Positions 42,287-51,746 of a DNA stretch of 64,000 bases are shown piece by piece. How positions within the stretch are numbered: the stretch's first letter is position 1; the number at the start of each line of letters is the position of its first letter. Made by a program: the position numbers and the translations under genes. The notes beneath the pieces were generated by a model that was not told the origin of the DNA, did not search any database, and worked only from the letters and a program-made list of their open reading frames with translations. Location: NCBI GenBank assembly GCA_905480075.1, contig CAJQOX010000074.1, positions 1-64,000 on the forward strand, given 5' to 3'. Source of the stretch: an uncultured Aureispira sp. GTDB taxonomy: Bacteria > Bacteroidota > Bacteroidia > Chitinophagales > Saprospiraceae.

Positions 42287-43624
42287 ATGAATAAAAGAAC
42301 CACTTACTTTATTGCTGCTTTGGTTTTTATTGGCCTGATTGTGTACTTTACGCAATTTCAACAGCAATTCTATAGCTGGTCGGAAGATTATGAAGTCAAA
42401 GGAGAAAATCCTTACGATATTAAAGTTCTTTATGAATTGCTCGACAATAGATTCAATCTTGATGTCATCGAAAACAGGGTGACTACCGAACTTTCTGATG
42501 ATGAAAATAAGGCTGAAGGAACTTCTTATCTTTATATAGGAAAAAATCCGCAATATACCGAAAAAGAAGCCTGGCATCTCAAAGAATATGTCAAGGCAGG
42601 GGGGGAAGCTTTTTTGATTACGGATCATATTCAGGATAGCCTGGCGGAAATCCTCTTTTACAGGGAAGATTGTGGTTCGGCTACTACATGGGCCGGAAGG
42701 AACCCCGAAAAGTATACTCCTAAGGTGCTTTCAGGATTCAACCACCCCGATATCAGTAATCATTATTACGAGTTTCAATATACCTTTAATCACTTTCCCG
42801 CTTCTTATTCTTGGAAATATGTACCGGAGGCTGCTTTTTGTAATAAAAGGGATTATCCTGTCGCCGCCCTCGGTTCCTTTGTTATTGATAAAAAAAATGA
42901 AAATTATATCAACTTTTTTCGTGTCAAAGTAGGTCTCGGATATTTTTACTTTCATACCAATCCTATTATGTTTTCTAATAAATTTATGGTTGATAGCGTG
43001 GGACTCGAATATGCTGACTTTGTATTCTCTCACGTCAAAAGTAATGATATGTTCTGGGATAGGGAAAGCCTCAATCTGCCCGAAAATCAGAAGGCAAAAC
43101 GACGCGACAGACCGCAGATTCCTGCCAAATCCCCTCTCGAATATATCTTCTCTCAACCTGCACTCCGATGGAGTTGGTATATGTTTTTAACCCTCGGGGT
43201 ACTTTATGTCCTTTTTGGCGCAAAACGAAGACAAAGAGAAATTCCTGTCCTGGAAAATAACAGGAATACTTCTCTCGAATTTATTGAAACGATCGGAAGG
43301 CTTTATTTTCAGAAACAGGACCATAAGGGAATTGTTAAAAAACAAATGCACCTGTTTTTAGCCCATGTCAGACAAAGATATAACCTGGTAACCAGGGATC
43401 TGGACGATAAACTTATTGCCAGAATTGCGATAAGGTCTAAGGTGGATGCTGATATCGTTAATGATATCTTTAAAGCTCATTTTAAATTGAGAAAAATTTT
43501 GCAGAAACCTTATTCTAAAGTGTCTGCTGATACCCTCAATAACTTTTATTTGCTTATTGAAAGGTTTCATAATGAAGAACGAAAAACAAAATTTGAAAAA
43601 ATAGCTGATAATTCCGAAAATTGA
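42287..43624 (+). CDS. DUF4350 domain protein
   Basis: A 445-residue protein with a single N-terminal transmembrane helix (residues 7-24), a periplasmic region whose start (ENPYDIKVLYELLDNRFNLD) is typical of DUF4350, a glutamine-amidotransferase-like core (YIGKNPQYTEKEAWHLKEYV, GGEAFLITDHI), a second transmembrane helix near residues 286-304 and a cytosolic helical tail of about 130 residues. DUF4350 is a MoxR-locus companion without known activity. It is 14 bases from the DUF4129 gene upstream and about 90 bases from the MoxR start downstream. Confidence 0.82.
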   Translation: MNKRTTYFIAALVFIGLIVYFTQFQQQFYSWSEDYEVKGENPYDIKVLYELLDNRFNLDVIENRVTTELSDDENKAEGTSYLYIGKNPQYTEKEAWHLKEYVKAGGEAFLITDHIQDSLAEILFYREDCGSATTWAGRNPEKYTPKVLSGFNHPDISNHYYEFQYTFNHFPASYSWKYVPEAAFCNKRDYPVAALGSFVIDKKNENYINFFRVKVGLGYFYFHTNPIMFSNKFMVDSVGLEYADFVFSHVKSNDMFWDRESLNLPENQKAKRRDRPQIPAKSPLEYIFSQPALRWSWYMFLTLGVLYVLFGAKRRQREIPVLENNRNTSLEFIETIGRLYFQKQDHKGIVKKQMHLFLAHVRQRYNLVTRDLDDKLIARIAIRSKVDADIVNDIFKAHFKLRKILQKPYSKVSADTLNNFYLLIERFHNEERKTKFEKIADNSEN

Positions 43625-43714
43625 TGTTTATATCACTATATTCTTTTCGATTTTTAGAATCTGAATGTGTTTTTAATACATTTTTATTTTCAATACCATA
43701 AACTTTTTAACAAA

Positions 43715-44698
43715 ATGAATGATAATTATTCCTGGGACGATGACCAGGCTTCTGTTGCCGAAATACAAAAAGTGGTCGATAAGGTAAGGGACGAAGTTCA
43801 AAAAGTAATCATTGGACAGGATAGCCTCATTGAATTGATTATGGTTTCTGTCTTTGCCGGGGGGCATGTCCTTCTTGAAGGGGTGCCGGGAGTCGCCAAA
43901 ACCCTTGCCTCCAAATTGATGGCCAAAACTTTAAATGTCGATTTCTCACGTATTCAGTTTACTCCCGATATGATGCCCTCTGATGTTACAGGGACTAGTA
44001 TCTATAATATGCAAACTGCTAAATTCGCTTTCAATAAGGGTCCTGTATTCTCTAATATGGTCCTTATTGATGAAATTAACAGGGCCCCGGCCAAAACCCA
44101 GGCTTCCCTTTTTGAAGTTATGGAAGAAAAACAGGTGACCGTCGATGGGAATACTTATAAAATGGCTTTCCCTTTTATGGTCATTGCTACCCAAAACCCT
44201 ATTGAACAAGAAGGTACTTATAAATTACCTGAAGCTCAGTTGGATAGGTTTTTGTTCCGGATTCAACTCGATTATCCCTCGCTGGAAGAAGAACAGGAAA
44301 TCCTTCGCCGTTTCAGAAATGATTTCTCTAAAAAGCAAATTGGAGAGGTCCAGGCGGTTATAAATGCCAAAGAAGTGGAAAAATGTCAGAGAATTGTCGA
44401 AAAAATTCACGTAAAAGATGAATTACTCGATTATATTGCCGCTATCACCCTTAATACAAGAAATAATGGCGACTTGTTCCTTGGGGCTTCTCCCAGGGCT
44501 TCTCTTTCTATTATGCAGGCTGCAAAGGCGGTCGCTGCTATTAATGGACGAGATTTTGTTACGCCGGACGATATTCAATATGTCGCTTTCCCTGTCCTCA
44601 ATCACCGTATTATCCTTACGCCAGAAAGAGAAATGGAAGGTATGGACGTCAGAGATGTGATTAAGGATATTATTGCCAAAGTGGAAGTGCCAAGATAA
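43715..44698 (+). CDS. MoxR-family AAA+ ATPase
   Basis: A 327-residue ATPase of the MoxR/RavA clade. Walker A is GVPGVAKT (residues 56-63), Walker B VLIDEINRAP (from residue 116), sensor 1 is in FMVIATQNP and the arginine-rich sensor 2 region follows GASPRASL. MoxR proteins are chaperones that use ATP to activate or assemble protein complexes together with VWA or DUF58 partners. I start at ATG 43715 (MNDNYSWDDDQ) because the sixteen residues upstream in frame (MFLIHFYFQYHKLF...) are unlike the family. The next gene begins 1 base after its stop, suggesting coupled translation. Confidence 0.93.
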   Translation: MNDNYSWDDDQASVAEIQKVVDKVRDEVQKVIIGQDSLIELIMVSVFAGGHVLLEGVPGVAKTLASKLMAKTLNVDFSRIQFTPDMMPSDVTGTSIYNMQTAKFAFNKGPVFSNMVLIDEINRAPAKTQASLFEVMEEKQVTVDGNTYKMAFPFMVIATQNPIEQEGTYKLPEAQLDRFLFRIQLDYPSLEEEQEILRRFRNDFSKKQIGEVQAVINAKEVEKCQRIVEKIHVKDELLDYIAAITLNTRNNGDLFLGASPRASLSIMQAAKAVAAINGRDFVTPDDIQYVAFPVLNHRIILTPEREMEGMDVRDVIKDIIAKVEVPR

Positions 44699-44699
44699 T

Positions 44700-44903
44700 A
44701 TGTGTAGGTTCTTCAAAAAAAAACAAAAAAATACGGATAATAAATCCCTCAGTATCAAACCTGAAAGCCAGGAAAAGTTAAATTATCCACTGGTGGAAAA
44801 TTTGCATTTTTATATCGAAAATGGCAATTATGTTTTTACCGGGTTTTACCTAAAAAACAGAGGCTATTGTTGTGAAAATAAATGCAGACATTGCCCTTAT
44901 TGA
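44700..44903 (+). CDS. DUF5522 small cysteine-rich protein
   Basis: A 67-residue protein starting 1 base after the MoxR stop codon. The N-terminus is basic, and the second half has ENGNYVFTGFYLKNRGYCC followed by ENKCRHCPY. This YVFT-x-YL-x-RGYCC-x-CxHCPY pattern is DUF5522 (PF17653), with Cys57, Cys58, Cys62 and Cys65 probably binding a metal. Function is unknown; the family is common in Bacteroidota. A start ten residues earlier (44673) would overlap the MoxR end; I prefer the ATG at 44700 because of its tight junction with the MoxR stop. Confidence 0.8.
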   Translation: MCRFFKKKQKNTDNKSLSIKPESQEKLNYPLVENLHFYIENGNYVFTGFYLKNRGYCCENKCRHCPY

Positions 44904-45173
44904 TGCGGTCATTTTTTTGTAATGTTGCAAAATATTTTGTTCCGCTTTAATCTGTTTCATCCTGGAATCTTTAAATCACTGCCCTTTGCCGGAAAGTGGT
45001 GTTGTAGTTCAGAATAATAAATGTCTCTCCTGTGAATGTTTATTTGCCTGATAATTATTTTTATATTAAACGGCTGTATCTGTTATGCTTCTCAGACTAA
45101 TTAACTTGAATCTGATGATTTTTGTTAATTATTTGATGATGTGATTAATGAAAGATGCTGGGTTTTTGAAATT

Positions 45174-45938
45174 TTAATCAAATATGGCAACTACCCGTGC
45201 AGGCGCTGCAGAACCTCCCTTTATTTTGAGGGGAAATACCGCTACTTTGAATCCACTCGGTGGTAATGATTTAAGGTTGGTCAATTGCTCCATATGAAGG
45301 TATTCATGCTCTATTCCAACTAAATGGCCTTCCCAAAATAATTCTTTATTGTTTGTCTTTCTTGCCTCCTCTGCTAAGTGCTTTAGTGGAAGGTCCCAGC
45401 CCCATTGATCGATACCCATTACTTTTATTCCCTGAGAAATAAGCCACTCTGTCGCTGCCTTACTCATCCCGGTACCTCGAAGAAAAAAATCTTTGCCCTT
45501 TAACTGATCCCGGTCGGTTCGTATCAATACTATATTACCCGCTTTTAAATTTACTCCGGTTTTTTTTAAATCCGAACGAAGGTCGTCAACCGTAATGGCT
45601 TCAAAATCTCTTTTATGACTCATGTCTATTACTACTCCATCCCCATATAACCAATCTAAAGGAACTTCATCTATTGTTTTCGCCTTCTTGCCTTCCGATA
45701 TTGGACCGTAATGCCAGGGGGCATCCAGGTGGGTTGTGGAATGTACTCCCATGTTTTTAATCTTGTCATCTGCCCATCCACTGAATTTTTCAGGGACAAG
45801 CCGCTTGGGAAGTTTTAATATATGTCGGATTAATTTCATGCTTTTTGAATGTGGCAGGTGTTTTACCTTAATTCGCATGAACCAGGGATCCTCTTTTTTG
45901 TACTCTATCGTTTTTGAAAGATCTGTTATTTTTGCCAT
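45174..45938 (-). CDS. Cyclase/kynurenine formamidase-like hydrolase
   Basis: A 254-residue protein of the cyclase family PF04199. The metal-binding motif HSTTHLDAPWHYG (variant of HxGTHxDxPxH) is intact, with further family blocks PLDWLYGDGVVIDMSH, AGNIVLIRTDRDQ and GIDQWGWDLPLK. Members include kynurenine formamidase and isatin hydrolase, zinc or manganese amidohydrolases. The WGWDLP variant near the C-terminus and the lack of tryptophan-pathway neighbours leave the substrate open. It is monocistronic, convergent with the MoxR unit, from which a gene-free 270 bases separates it. Confidence 0.85.
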   Translation of the reverse strand: MAKITDLSKTIEYKKEDPWFMRIKVKHLPHSKSMKLIRHILKLPKRLVPEKFSGWADDKIKNMGVHSTTHLDAPWHYGPISEGKKAKTIDEVPLDWLYGDGVVIDMSHKRDFEAITVDDLRSDLKKTGVNLKAGNIVLIRTDRDQLKGKDFFLRGTGMSKAATEWLISQGIKVMGIDQWGWDLPLKHLAEEARKTNNKELFWEGHLVGIEHEYLHMEQLTNLKSLPPSGFKVAVFPLKIKGGSAAPARVVAIFD

Positions 45939-46144
45939 TGTTTTTATTTAAGGATTTTGCAGCATCTGAATGTGTTTTTATTTCTGATACAACTAAATTA
46001 CAGGGGAAGAATATAATTTTTAAAAAAATACCCTTAATTCGCTTTCACCAGGGGAAAATAGGAGCTTTAGAACTTTTATTTCATGAAAAGTAGAATTTTT
46101 TTTAAAAAAAACATTTAAGTTTTTCTTTTTCTCAAAAAGTATTG

Positions 46145-46152
46145 TACTTTTG
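46145..46152 (+). promoter_or_regulatory. -7 element (TACTTTTG) of the ribosomal superoperon
   Basis: TACTTTTGCATTCGCTT matches the phylum -7 element and shares its downstream bases with the site at 54091. The rpsL ATG is 60 bases downstream. A T-rich stretch lies at the -33 position. Confidence 0.72.
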
Positions 46153-46212
46153 CATTCGCTTAAGTAAACCCCTTCTATAGGGAGATTAGAAAAATGTAGT
46201 AATATTTATTAA

Positions 46213-46593
46213 ATGCCTACGATAAACCAATTAGTTAGAAAAGGACGAAAAGTAATCAAGCTTGCTTCTAAAGCCAGAGCCTTGGATTCTTGTCCTCAGA
46301 AACGAGGCGTATGTACACGTGTTTACACTACAACGCCTAAAAAACCAAACTCAGCCTTACGTAAAGTTGCTAAGGTGCGTCTGACAAACGGATTTGAAAT
46401 TATTGCCTATATTCCGGGTGAAGGACACAACTTACAAGAACACTCTATAGTTTTGGTAAGAGGAGGTAGAGTAAAAGATTTACCTGGTGTACGTTATACT
46501 GTTGTCAGGGGTGCCCTTGATACTGCAGGTGTTGCAGACAGAAAACAATCCAGGTCTAAATATGGTGCTAAAAGACCTAAAGTTAAGAAGTAA
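46213..46593 (+). CDS. rpsL: 30S ribosomal protein S12
   Basis: S12 lines the decoding centre of the small subunit. The 126-residue protein has the decoding loop [15 protein letters not shown] and the second functional loop [11 protein letters not shown]. The lysine in KKPNS and those near PGEG are the streptomycin-resistance positions; they look wild type. It is the first gene of the superoperon and is followed by a 124-base spacer with two hairpins before rpsG. Confidence 0.97.
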   Translation: MPTINQLVRKGRKVIKLASKARALDSCPQKRGVCTRVYTTTPKKPNSALRKVAKVRLTNGFEIIAYIPGEGHNLQEHSIVLVRGGRVKDLPGVRYTVVRGALDTAGVADRKQSRSKYGAKRPKVKK

Positions 46594-46637
46594 ATAATAA
46601 TTTAATATTTTTTAGATATAACGTCATAAGTTGATTA

Positions 46638-46691
46638 AGTTCTGAAGAAGTCGGAACTGAAGATTGAGCCAACAATGTTTTTAAGGCTCAA
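46638..46691 (+). promoter_or_regulatory. Paired stem-loops between rpsL and rpsG
   Basis: There is a 5-bp stem AGTTC/GAACT (46638-46658) and a 7-bp stem TTGAGCC/GGCTCAA (46664-46691), ending about 26 bases before the rpsG start. In E. coli the S12-S7 spacer is the S7 autoregulatory target; similarity here is positional only. Confidence 0.5.
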
Positions 46692-46717
46692 ACAACAGCT
46701 AAAAAGATTTATAGATA

Positions 46718-47203
46718 ATGAGAAAGAGAAAACCGAAAGTGCGCCAGATCGCACCCGATCCACGGTATGGAGACAAACAAGTTACACGTTTTGTGAATAT
46801 GCTAATGTTGGACGGTAAAAAAACAACTGCATACAGAGCCTTCTATCAGGCTATGGATATTATGGAAGAGAAAACCGGCGAATCTGCTCATGAAATTTTC
46901 CAGAAAGCAATTAAAAATGTTATGCCCGCTATAGAAGTACGCTCTCGTCGTATCGGTGGTGCTACATTTCAGATTCCAACCGAAATTCGTCCTGAACGCC
47001 GACTCTCAGTCGCTATGAAATGGATGATTAAATATACCCGTCAGCGTAGTGGTAAAGGTATCGCAACCAAATTGGCTGCTGAGATGCTCGCTGCCTCTAA
47101 AGGGGAAGGCGCTACAGTTAAAAAGAAAGATGATACACACAAAATGGCGGAGTCCAACAGGGCTTTTGCTCACTTTGGCCGTAGAAGAACTAAATCTAAA
47201 TAG
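46718..47203 (+). CDS. rpsG: 30S ribosomal protein S7
   Basis: S7 nucleates assembly of the 30S head and contacts E-site tRNA. The 161-residue protein has the N-terminal arm MRKRKPKVRQIAPDPRYGD, the RNA-binding RSRRIGGATFQIP hairpin and the C-terminal AFAHFGRRRTK. The length is slightly above the E. coli core form. It lies 66 bases before fusA. Confidence 0.96.
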   Translation: MRKRKPKVRQIAPDPRYGDKQVTRFVNMLMLDGKKTTAYRAFYQAMDIMEEKTGESAHEIFQKAIKNVMPAIEVRSRRIGGATFQIPTEIRPERRLSVAMKWMIKYTRQRSGKGIATKLAAEMLAASKGEGATVKKKDDTHKMAESNRAFAHFGRRRTKSK

Positions 47204-47269
47204 TTAGTTATTCCAATTATATATCCAAGACATTTTTTTATACATAATTAAAGACGCTATTCAAAAGTC

Positions 47270-49399
47270 ATGGCAAAGATAGATTTAACATACACTAGAA
47301 ATATTGGTATCGCTGCACATATTGATGCAGGAAAAACCACTACCACTGAACGTGTTCTGTATTATACAGGTATTAGTCACAAAATTGGCGAAGTACATGA
47401 TGGTGCAGCTACTATGGACTGGATGGAACAGGAACAAGAACGTGGTATTACTATTACTTCTGCAGCTACCAAAACAGAGTGGCCCTGGAAGGATGAACAG
47501 TATGCTGTTAATATTATTGACACTCCCGGCCACGTGGATTTTACCGTTGAAGTAAATCGCTCTTTGAGGGTTTTGGACGGTCTTGTCTTTTTGTTCTGTG
47601 CTTCAGGTGGTGTAGAACCGCAGTCTGAAACGAACTGGAGACTTGCTGATGGTTATAAAGTGCCTCGTATTGCCTTTGTTAATAAAATGGATCGTCAGGG
47701 TGCTGACTTTTTCTCTGTTTGTCAACAAATGAGAGATATGTTGGGTGCTAATGCAATTCCTCTTCAGGTGCCTATCGGTTCTGAAGATGACTTTAAAGGA
47801 GTAGTTGACCTTATTACAGGTAATGCTATTGTTTGGAATGAACATGATATGGGAATGACTTTCGAAATTGTTCCTATTCCCGAAGACTTGGTAGATATTG
47901 CAGCTGAAGCTCGTGAAAAATTACTTGAAGCTGTTGCTGAATATGATGAAAATTTATTGGAAAAGTACTTTGAAGATCCGGATTCAATCTCTCATGATGA
48001 AATCCGTGCTGCTGTCCGTGCTGCCGTTTGTGATATGAGTATCATCCCGGTTATGTGTGGTTCTGCTTTCAAAAATAAAGGGGTTCAGGCTGTCTTGGAT
48101 GCTGTATGTGCTTTCTTGCCTTCTCCGCTGGATGTTGATGCTGTAACAGGTACAAATCCGGATACTGAAGAGGAAGAATCTCGTCCGGCTGATTTTGATG
48201 CTCCCTTTGCTGCTCTTGCTTTCAAAATTGCTACAGACCCTTATGTTGGTCGTCTGTGCTTCTTCCGTTGTTATTCAGGGAAATTGGATGCAGGTTCTTA
48301 TGTCTTAAATACTCGTTCAGGTAAAAAAGAACGTATTTCACGTATCTATCAGATGCATGCAAACGAACAAAAGCCTGTTGAAACTGTCTATGCAGGAGAT
48401 ATCGCCGCAGGTGTTGGTTTCAAAAATATTAAAACCGGTGATACTCTATGTGATCTCGATCATCCGATTGTCCTGGAAAGTATGGACTTCCCCGATCCGG
48501 TTATCAGTATCGCTATTGAGCCTAAAACTCAAAAAGATGTTGAAAAACTAGGTATGGCTTTGGCTAAATTGTCCGAAGAAGATCCTACTTTTATCGCAAG
48601 ATATAACGATGAAACAGCTCAGACTATTATTAGCGGTATGGGGGAACTTCATCTCGAAATAATTGTTGACCGCCTCAAACGTGAGTTTAAGGTTGAAGTG
48701 AACGAAGGGGCTCCTCAGGTTAACTATAAAGAGGCTTTAACTAAATCCGTTACGCACCGTGAACGTTTGAAAAAACAATCTGGTGGTTCTGGTTTGTTTG
48801 CCGATATGGAGTTTGAATTAGGCCCTGCTTCAGAAGAATTCCTGGAAAGTGATGACTTTAAAAATTCTAAAGTTAGAATGGAGTTCAATTGGGATATCAA
48901 AGGAGGGGTTATCGACAAAGCTTACGTTAATCCTATTAAGAAAGGTTTTGATTCTATGATGGATAATGGTGTGCTAGCAGGGTACAATATCGATAGTATG
49001 AGTGTAAGGGTTTATGATGGTGGTATGCACGCGGTGGATTCCAAACCTATTGCCTTTGAACTTTGTGCTAAAGAAGGCTTTAAAGCGGCTGCAAGGTCTT
49101 GTAAACCTGTTCTTCTTGAACCTATTATGAAATTAGAAGTGGTTTCTCCTGAGGACTATATGGGCTCTATTATCGGTGACCTTAACCGTCGTCGTGGTAT
49201 TATGAAAGCGCAGGAACCTAAAGGCTCTGGTATTATCATTAAGGCTGATGTGCCTTTGTCAGAAATGTTTGGTTATATAACTGACCTGCGTACGCTGACT
49301 TCAGGACGTGCTTCTTCCAGTATGGAGTTCTCTCACTATGCACCGGCTCCGAATGCAGTGGCTTCTAAAGTCATTGAAAATGCTAATGCAACTGTTTAA
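47270..49399 (+). CDS. fusA: Elongation factor G
   Basis: A GTPase that drives translocation. The 709-residue protein has G1 [14 protein letters not shown]2 RGITI, G3 DTPGHVDF and G4 NKMDRQGAD, then domains II-V including [10 protein letters not shown] and the C-terminal RGIMKAQEP region. It is a canonical EF-G. No tuf gene follows; rpsJ comes next, as is usual in this phylum. Confidence 0.97.
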   Translation: MAKIDLTYTRNIGIAAHIDAGKTTTTERVLYYTGISHKIGEVHDGAATMDWMEQEQERGITITSAATKTEWPWKDEQYAVNIIDTPGHVDFTVEVNRSLRVLDGLVFLFCASGGVEPQSETNWRLADGYKVPRIAFVNKMDRQGADFFSVCQQMRDMLGANAIPLQVPIGSEDDFKGVVDLITGNAIVWNEHDMGMTFEIVPIPEDLVDIAAEAREKLLEAVAEYDENLLEKYFEDPDSISHDEIRAAVRAAVCDMSIIPVMCGSAFKNKGVQAVLDAVCAFLPSPLDVDAVTGTNPDTEEEESRPADFDAPFAALAFKIATDPYVGRLCFFRCYSGKLDAGSYVLNTRSGKKERISRIYQMHANEQKPVETVYAGDIAAGVGFKNIKTGDTLCDLDHPIVLESMDFPDPVISIAIEPKTQKDVEKLGMALAKLSEEDPTFIARYNDETAQTIISGMGELHLEIIVDRLKREFKVEVNEGAPQVNYKEALTKSVTHRERLKKQSGGSGLFADMEFELGPASEEFLESDDFKNSKVRMEFNWDIKGGVIDKAYVNPIKKGFDSMMDNGVLAGYNIDSMSVRVYDGGMHAVDSKPIAFELCAKEGFKAAARSCKPVLLEPIMKLEVVSPEDYMGSIIGDLNRRRGIMKAQEPKGSGIIIKADVPLSEMFGYITDLRTLTSGRASSSMEFSHYAPAPNAVASKVIENANATV

Positions 49400-49477
49400 A
49401 TGTTTTTAATATTAATATAGTCAGTCTTTTTAGCTGGCTTGCTTTTAATCATATTTTATAAAATTATTCATCGAGGC

Positions 49478-49786
49478 ATGAATCAGAAAATTAGAATCAA
49501 ACTCCGTTCTTACGATCACAATTTAGTAGACAAATCTACTGCAAAGATTGTAAAAACCGTACGCAATACCGGTGCAGTTGTTACTGGACCGATTCCGCTG
49601 CCCACTCATAGAAAGGTGTTTACAGTTTTGCGCTCTCCGCATGTAAACAAAAAATCTCGTGAGCAGTTTCAACTTCGTACGCACAAACGTCTTATTGAAA
49701 TTTATAGTTCAACTGCTAAGACGGTAAGTGCTCTTGAAAAACTCGAACTGCCTAGTGGCGTCGATATTCAGGTGAAATTAATGTAA
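49478..49786 (+). CDS. rpsJ: 30S ribosomal protein S10
   Basis: A 102-residue S10 (NusE), first gene of the S10 segment and also part of transcription antitermination with NusB. The motif [20 protein letters not shown] is intact. I start at ATG 49478 ([14 protein letters not shown]), the family start, not the in-frame ATG 13 codons upstream. The spacer after fusA (78 bases) shows no obvious promoter. Confidence 0.95.
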   Translation: MNQKIRIKLRSYDHNLVDKSTAKIVKTVRNTGAVVTGPIPLPTHRKVFTVLRSPHVNKKSREQFQLRTHKRLIEIYSSTAKTVSALEKLELPSGVDIQVKLM

Positions 49787-49832
49787 TTTGTTCATTTGTA
49801 GATTTTACTACAATTCTTAAAAAAAGAATAAA

Positions 49833-50453
49833 GTGGAAGGTTTAATAGGAAAAAAAATAGGTATGACCAGCATTTTTAATGAAGCTGGTGATAACATAGC
49901 CTGTACTGTCGTTCATGTCGGACCTTGTGTTATTACACAGGTTAAAACGGATGAAACGGATGGCTATAATGCAGTTCAGATCGGATATGGTGAACGTAAA
50001 GTTAAAAGTTCAACAAATCCCATGAAAGGACATTTTGCAAAAGCAGGGACTACTCCCAAACAAAAAGTTGCTGAGTTTCGTGATAGCGAAGTGAAGGCTG
50101 CTATTGGTGATGTTTTAACTGTTGCTGACGTATTTAATGAAGGTGACTTTGTAGAAGTTACTAGCAACTCTAAAGGAAAAGGTTTTCAGGGGGTTGTTAA
50201 AAGACATGGCTTTCATGGTGTCGGACAGGCAACGCATGGTCAGCATAATCGCCTTCGTGCTCCAGGTTCAATTGGTGCCGCTTCTTATCCCGCTAAAGTT
50301 TTCAAAGGTATGAAAATGGCAGGTAGAACAGGTGGAAAAAAAGTAACTACTATCGGTTTAAAGGTAGTGAAAATTTTTGCAGAAGAAAATTTATTACTTA
50401 TTAAAGGAGCTGTCCCTGGTCATAAGGGCGCTTTTGTAATCGTGAAGAAATAA
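49833..50453 (+). CDS. rplC: 50S ribosomal protein L3, GTG start
   Basis: A 206-residue L3, which contacts the peptidyl-transferase region. The GTG at 49833 opens [15 protein letters not shown], the expected L3 N-terminus, and no ATG precedes it in frame. The tip loop [20 protein letters not shown] is present. rplD begins 2 bases after its stop codon. Confidence 0.95.
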   Translation: MEGLIGKKIGMTSIFNEAGDNIACTVVHVGPCVITQVKTDETDGYNAVQIGYGERKVKSSTNPMKGHFAKAGTTPKQKVAEFRDSEVKAAIGDVLTVADVFNEGDFVEVTSNSKGKGFQGVVKRHGFHGVGQATHGQHNRLRAPGSIGAASYPAKVFKGMKMAGRTGGKKVTTIGLKVVKIFAEENLLLIKGAVPGHKGAFVIVKK

Positions 50454-50455
50454 TC

Positions 50456-51283
50456 ATGAAATTAGAAGTATATAACATAAACGGTGAAAACCTCGGTAGA
50501 GAGGTGGAACTGCCAGACTCAGTTTTTGGTCTGGAGTTGAACGAGAAACATGATCATGTTGTCTATCTTGCTGTTAAAAAGTACCTTGCCGCTCAACGTC
50601 AGGGAACTCATAAAGCTAAAGGTCGCGCAGAAATTAAAGGTTCAACCAAAAAAATTAAAAAACAAAAAGGTACAGGTACTGCTCGTGCAGGTTCTATCAA
50701 AAATCCTTTGTTCCGTGGTGGTGGTCGTGTTTTTGGTCCTGAACCAAGAGATTACACCATTCAACTGAATAAAAAGGTGAAAAAACTTGCCCGTAGATCT
50801 GCTTTGTCTTCTAAGGCTCAGGAAGGTGCTATTATCGTCGTTGAAGATTTTGTCTTCGATAGCCCTAAAACTAAAACATATCTCAATTTGTTAACTAGCC
50901 TGAAAAATGGTGAAAATGACTTGAGTGATGCTAAAAGTCTTTTGATCCTTGATGCTCCTCAGATTGATAATGCTCCGGTAAAACCTAAGTTGCCTACCAA
51001 GAAAAGAGGCGCTAAGAAAAAAGCGGCTTTTGCTGATGCGATGAAGTCTTACTCCTCTGACTTGAAAGCGTATAAGGAAAATCTTAAAACTTATACAGCT
51101 TCCATGGATGAGCATATGGATAAAGTCGAAAAAGGTTATGACAATATTGTTTTGTCTAGCCGTAATATTAAAAAAGCTGTTGTGGCAGATGCCAAAACAC
51201 TTAATGTTTATCAAATTTTGAATGCTAATTGTTTAGTAGTTTCTGAAAGTGCGGTGAATCGCCTGTCTGAAATGCTTTCATAA
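50456..51283 (+). CDS. rplD: 50S ribosomal protein L4 with an internal insertion
   Basis: L4 lines the peptide exit tunnel and, in some bacteria, represses the S10 operon. The extended loop ([35 protein letters not shown]) and C-terminal [14 protein letters not shown] are normal. At 275 residues it is about 65 longer than usual: between LLILDA and the NIVLSSRN block lies a Lys-rich, alpha-helical insert (about residues 168-228, bases 50957-51139). The frame is intact and the flanks align, so this is a true insertion and not a misread frame. Confidence 0.95.
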   Translation: MKLEVYNINGENLGREVELPDSVFGLELNEKHDHVVYLAVKKYLAAQRQGTHKAKGRAEIKGSTKKIKKQKGTGTARAGSIKNPLFRGGGRVFGPEPRDYTIQLNKKVKKLARRSALSSKAQEGAIIVVEDFVFDSPKTKTYLNLLTSLKNGENDLSDAKSLLILDAPQIDNAPVKPKLPTKKRGAKKKAAFADAMKSYSSDLKAYKENLKTYTASMDEHMDKVEKGYDNIVLSSRNIKKAVVADAKTLNVYQILNANCLVVSESAVNRLSEMLS

Positions 51284-51318
51284 TCGTATTCTCAAGTCTT
51301 TAAATTGATATATCAGAA

Positions 51319-51669
51319 ATGAAAAATATTATAATCAGGCCGATTCTTACTGAAAAAACGAATGCCCTGGCTGAAAATCCACTTCTTAACCAATATACTT
51401 TCGAAGTGTTGAAATCAGCTAATAAAATAGAAATTAAAAATGCAGTTGAAGAACAGTTCGGTGTAACTGTAAATTCTGTCAATACTTCTATTCGCCCGGG
51501 TAAAGCTAAATCAAGAGTCGTGAAAGGCCGCCATACTAAAGGTCGTACTTCTTCTATCAAAAAAGCAATCGTTACTATTGCTGAAGGAGAATATATCGAT
51601 GGTTTCTTTGGTGATATGGGTATGGATGAGGTTGAACTCATCGATGATAACGAAGAAGCTAATGCTTAA
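51319..51669 (+). CDS. rplW: 50S ribosomal protein L23
   Basis: A 116-residue L23, at the tunnel exit where trigger factor and SRP dock. The N-terminal IIIRPILTEKTNALAE and the VNSVNTSIRPGKAKS block are typical. The C-terminus carries an acidic extension of about 18 residues (GMDEVELIDDNEEANA) beyond the usual end. Confidence 0.93.
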   Translation: MKNIIIRPILTEKTNALAENPLLNQYTFEVLKSANKIEIKNAVEEQFGVTVNSVNTSIRPGKAKSRVVKGRHTKGRTSSIKKAIVTIAEGEYIDGFFGDMGMDEVELIDDNEEANA

Positions 51670-51746
51670 GATGTATATGAATAATATACACAATATTTAA
51701 ATTTATTATTTAACTATAGTCGCGAAACTGATAAATTCGTATAACA

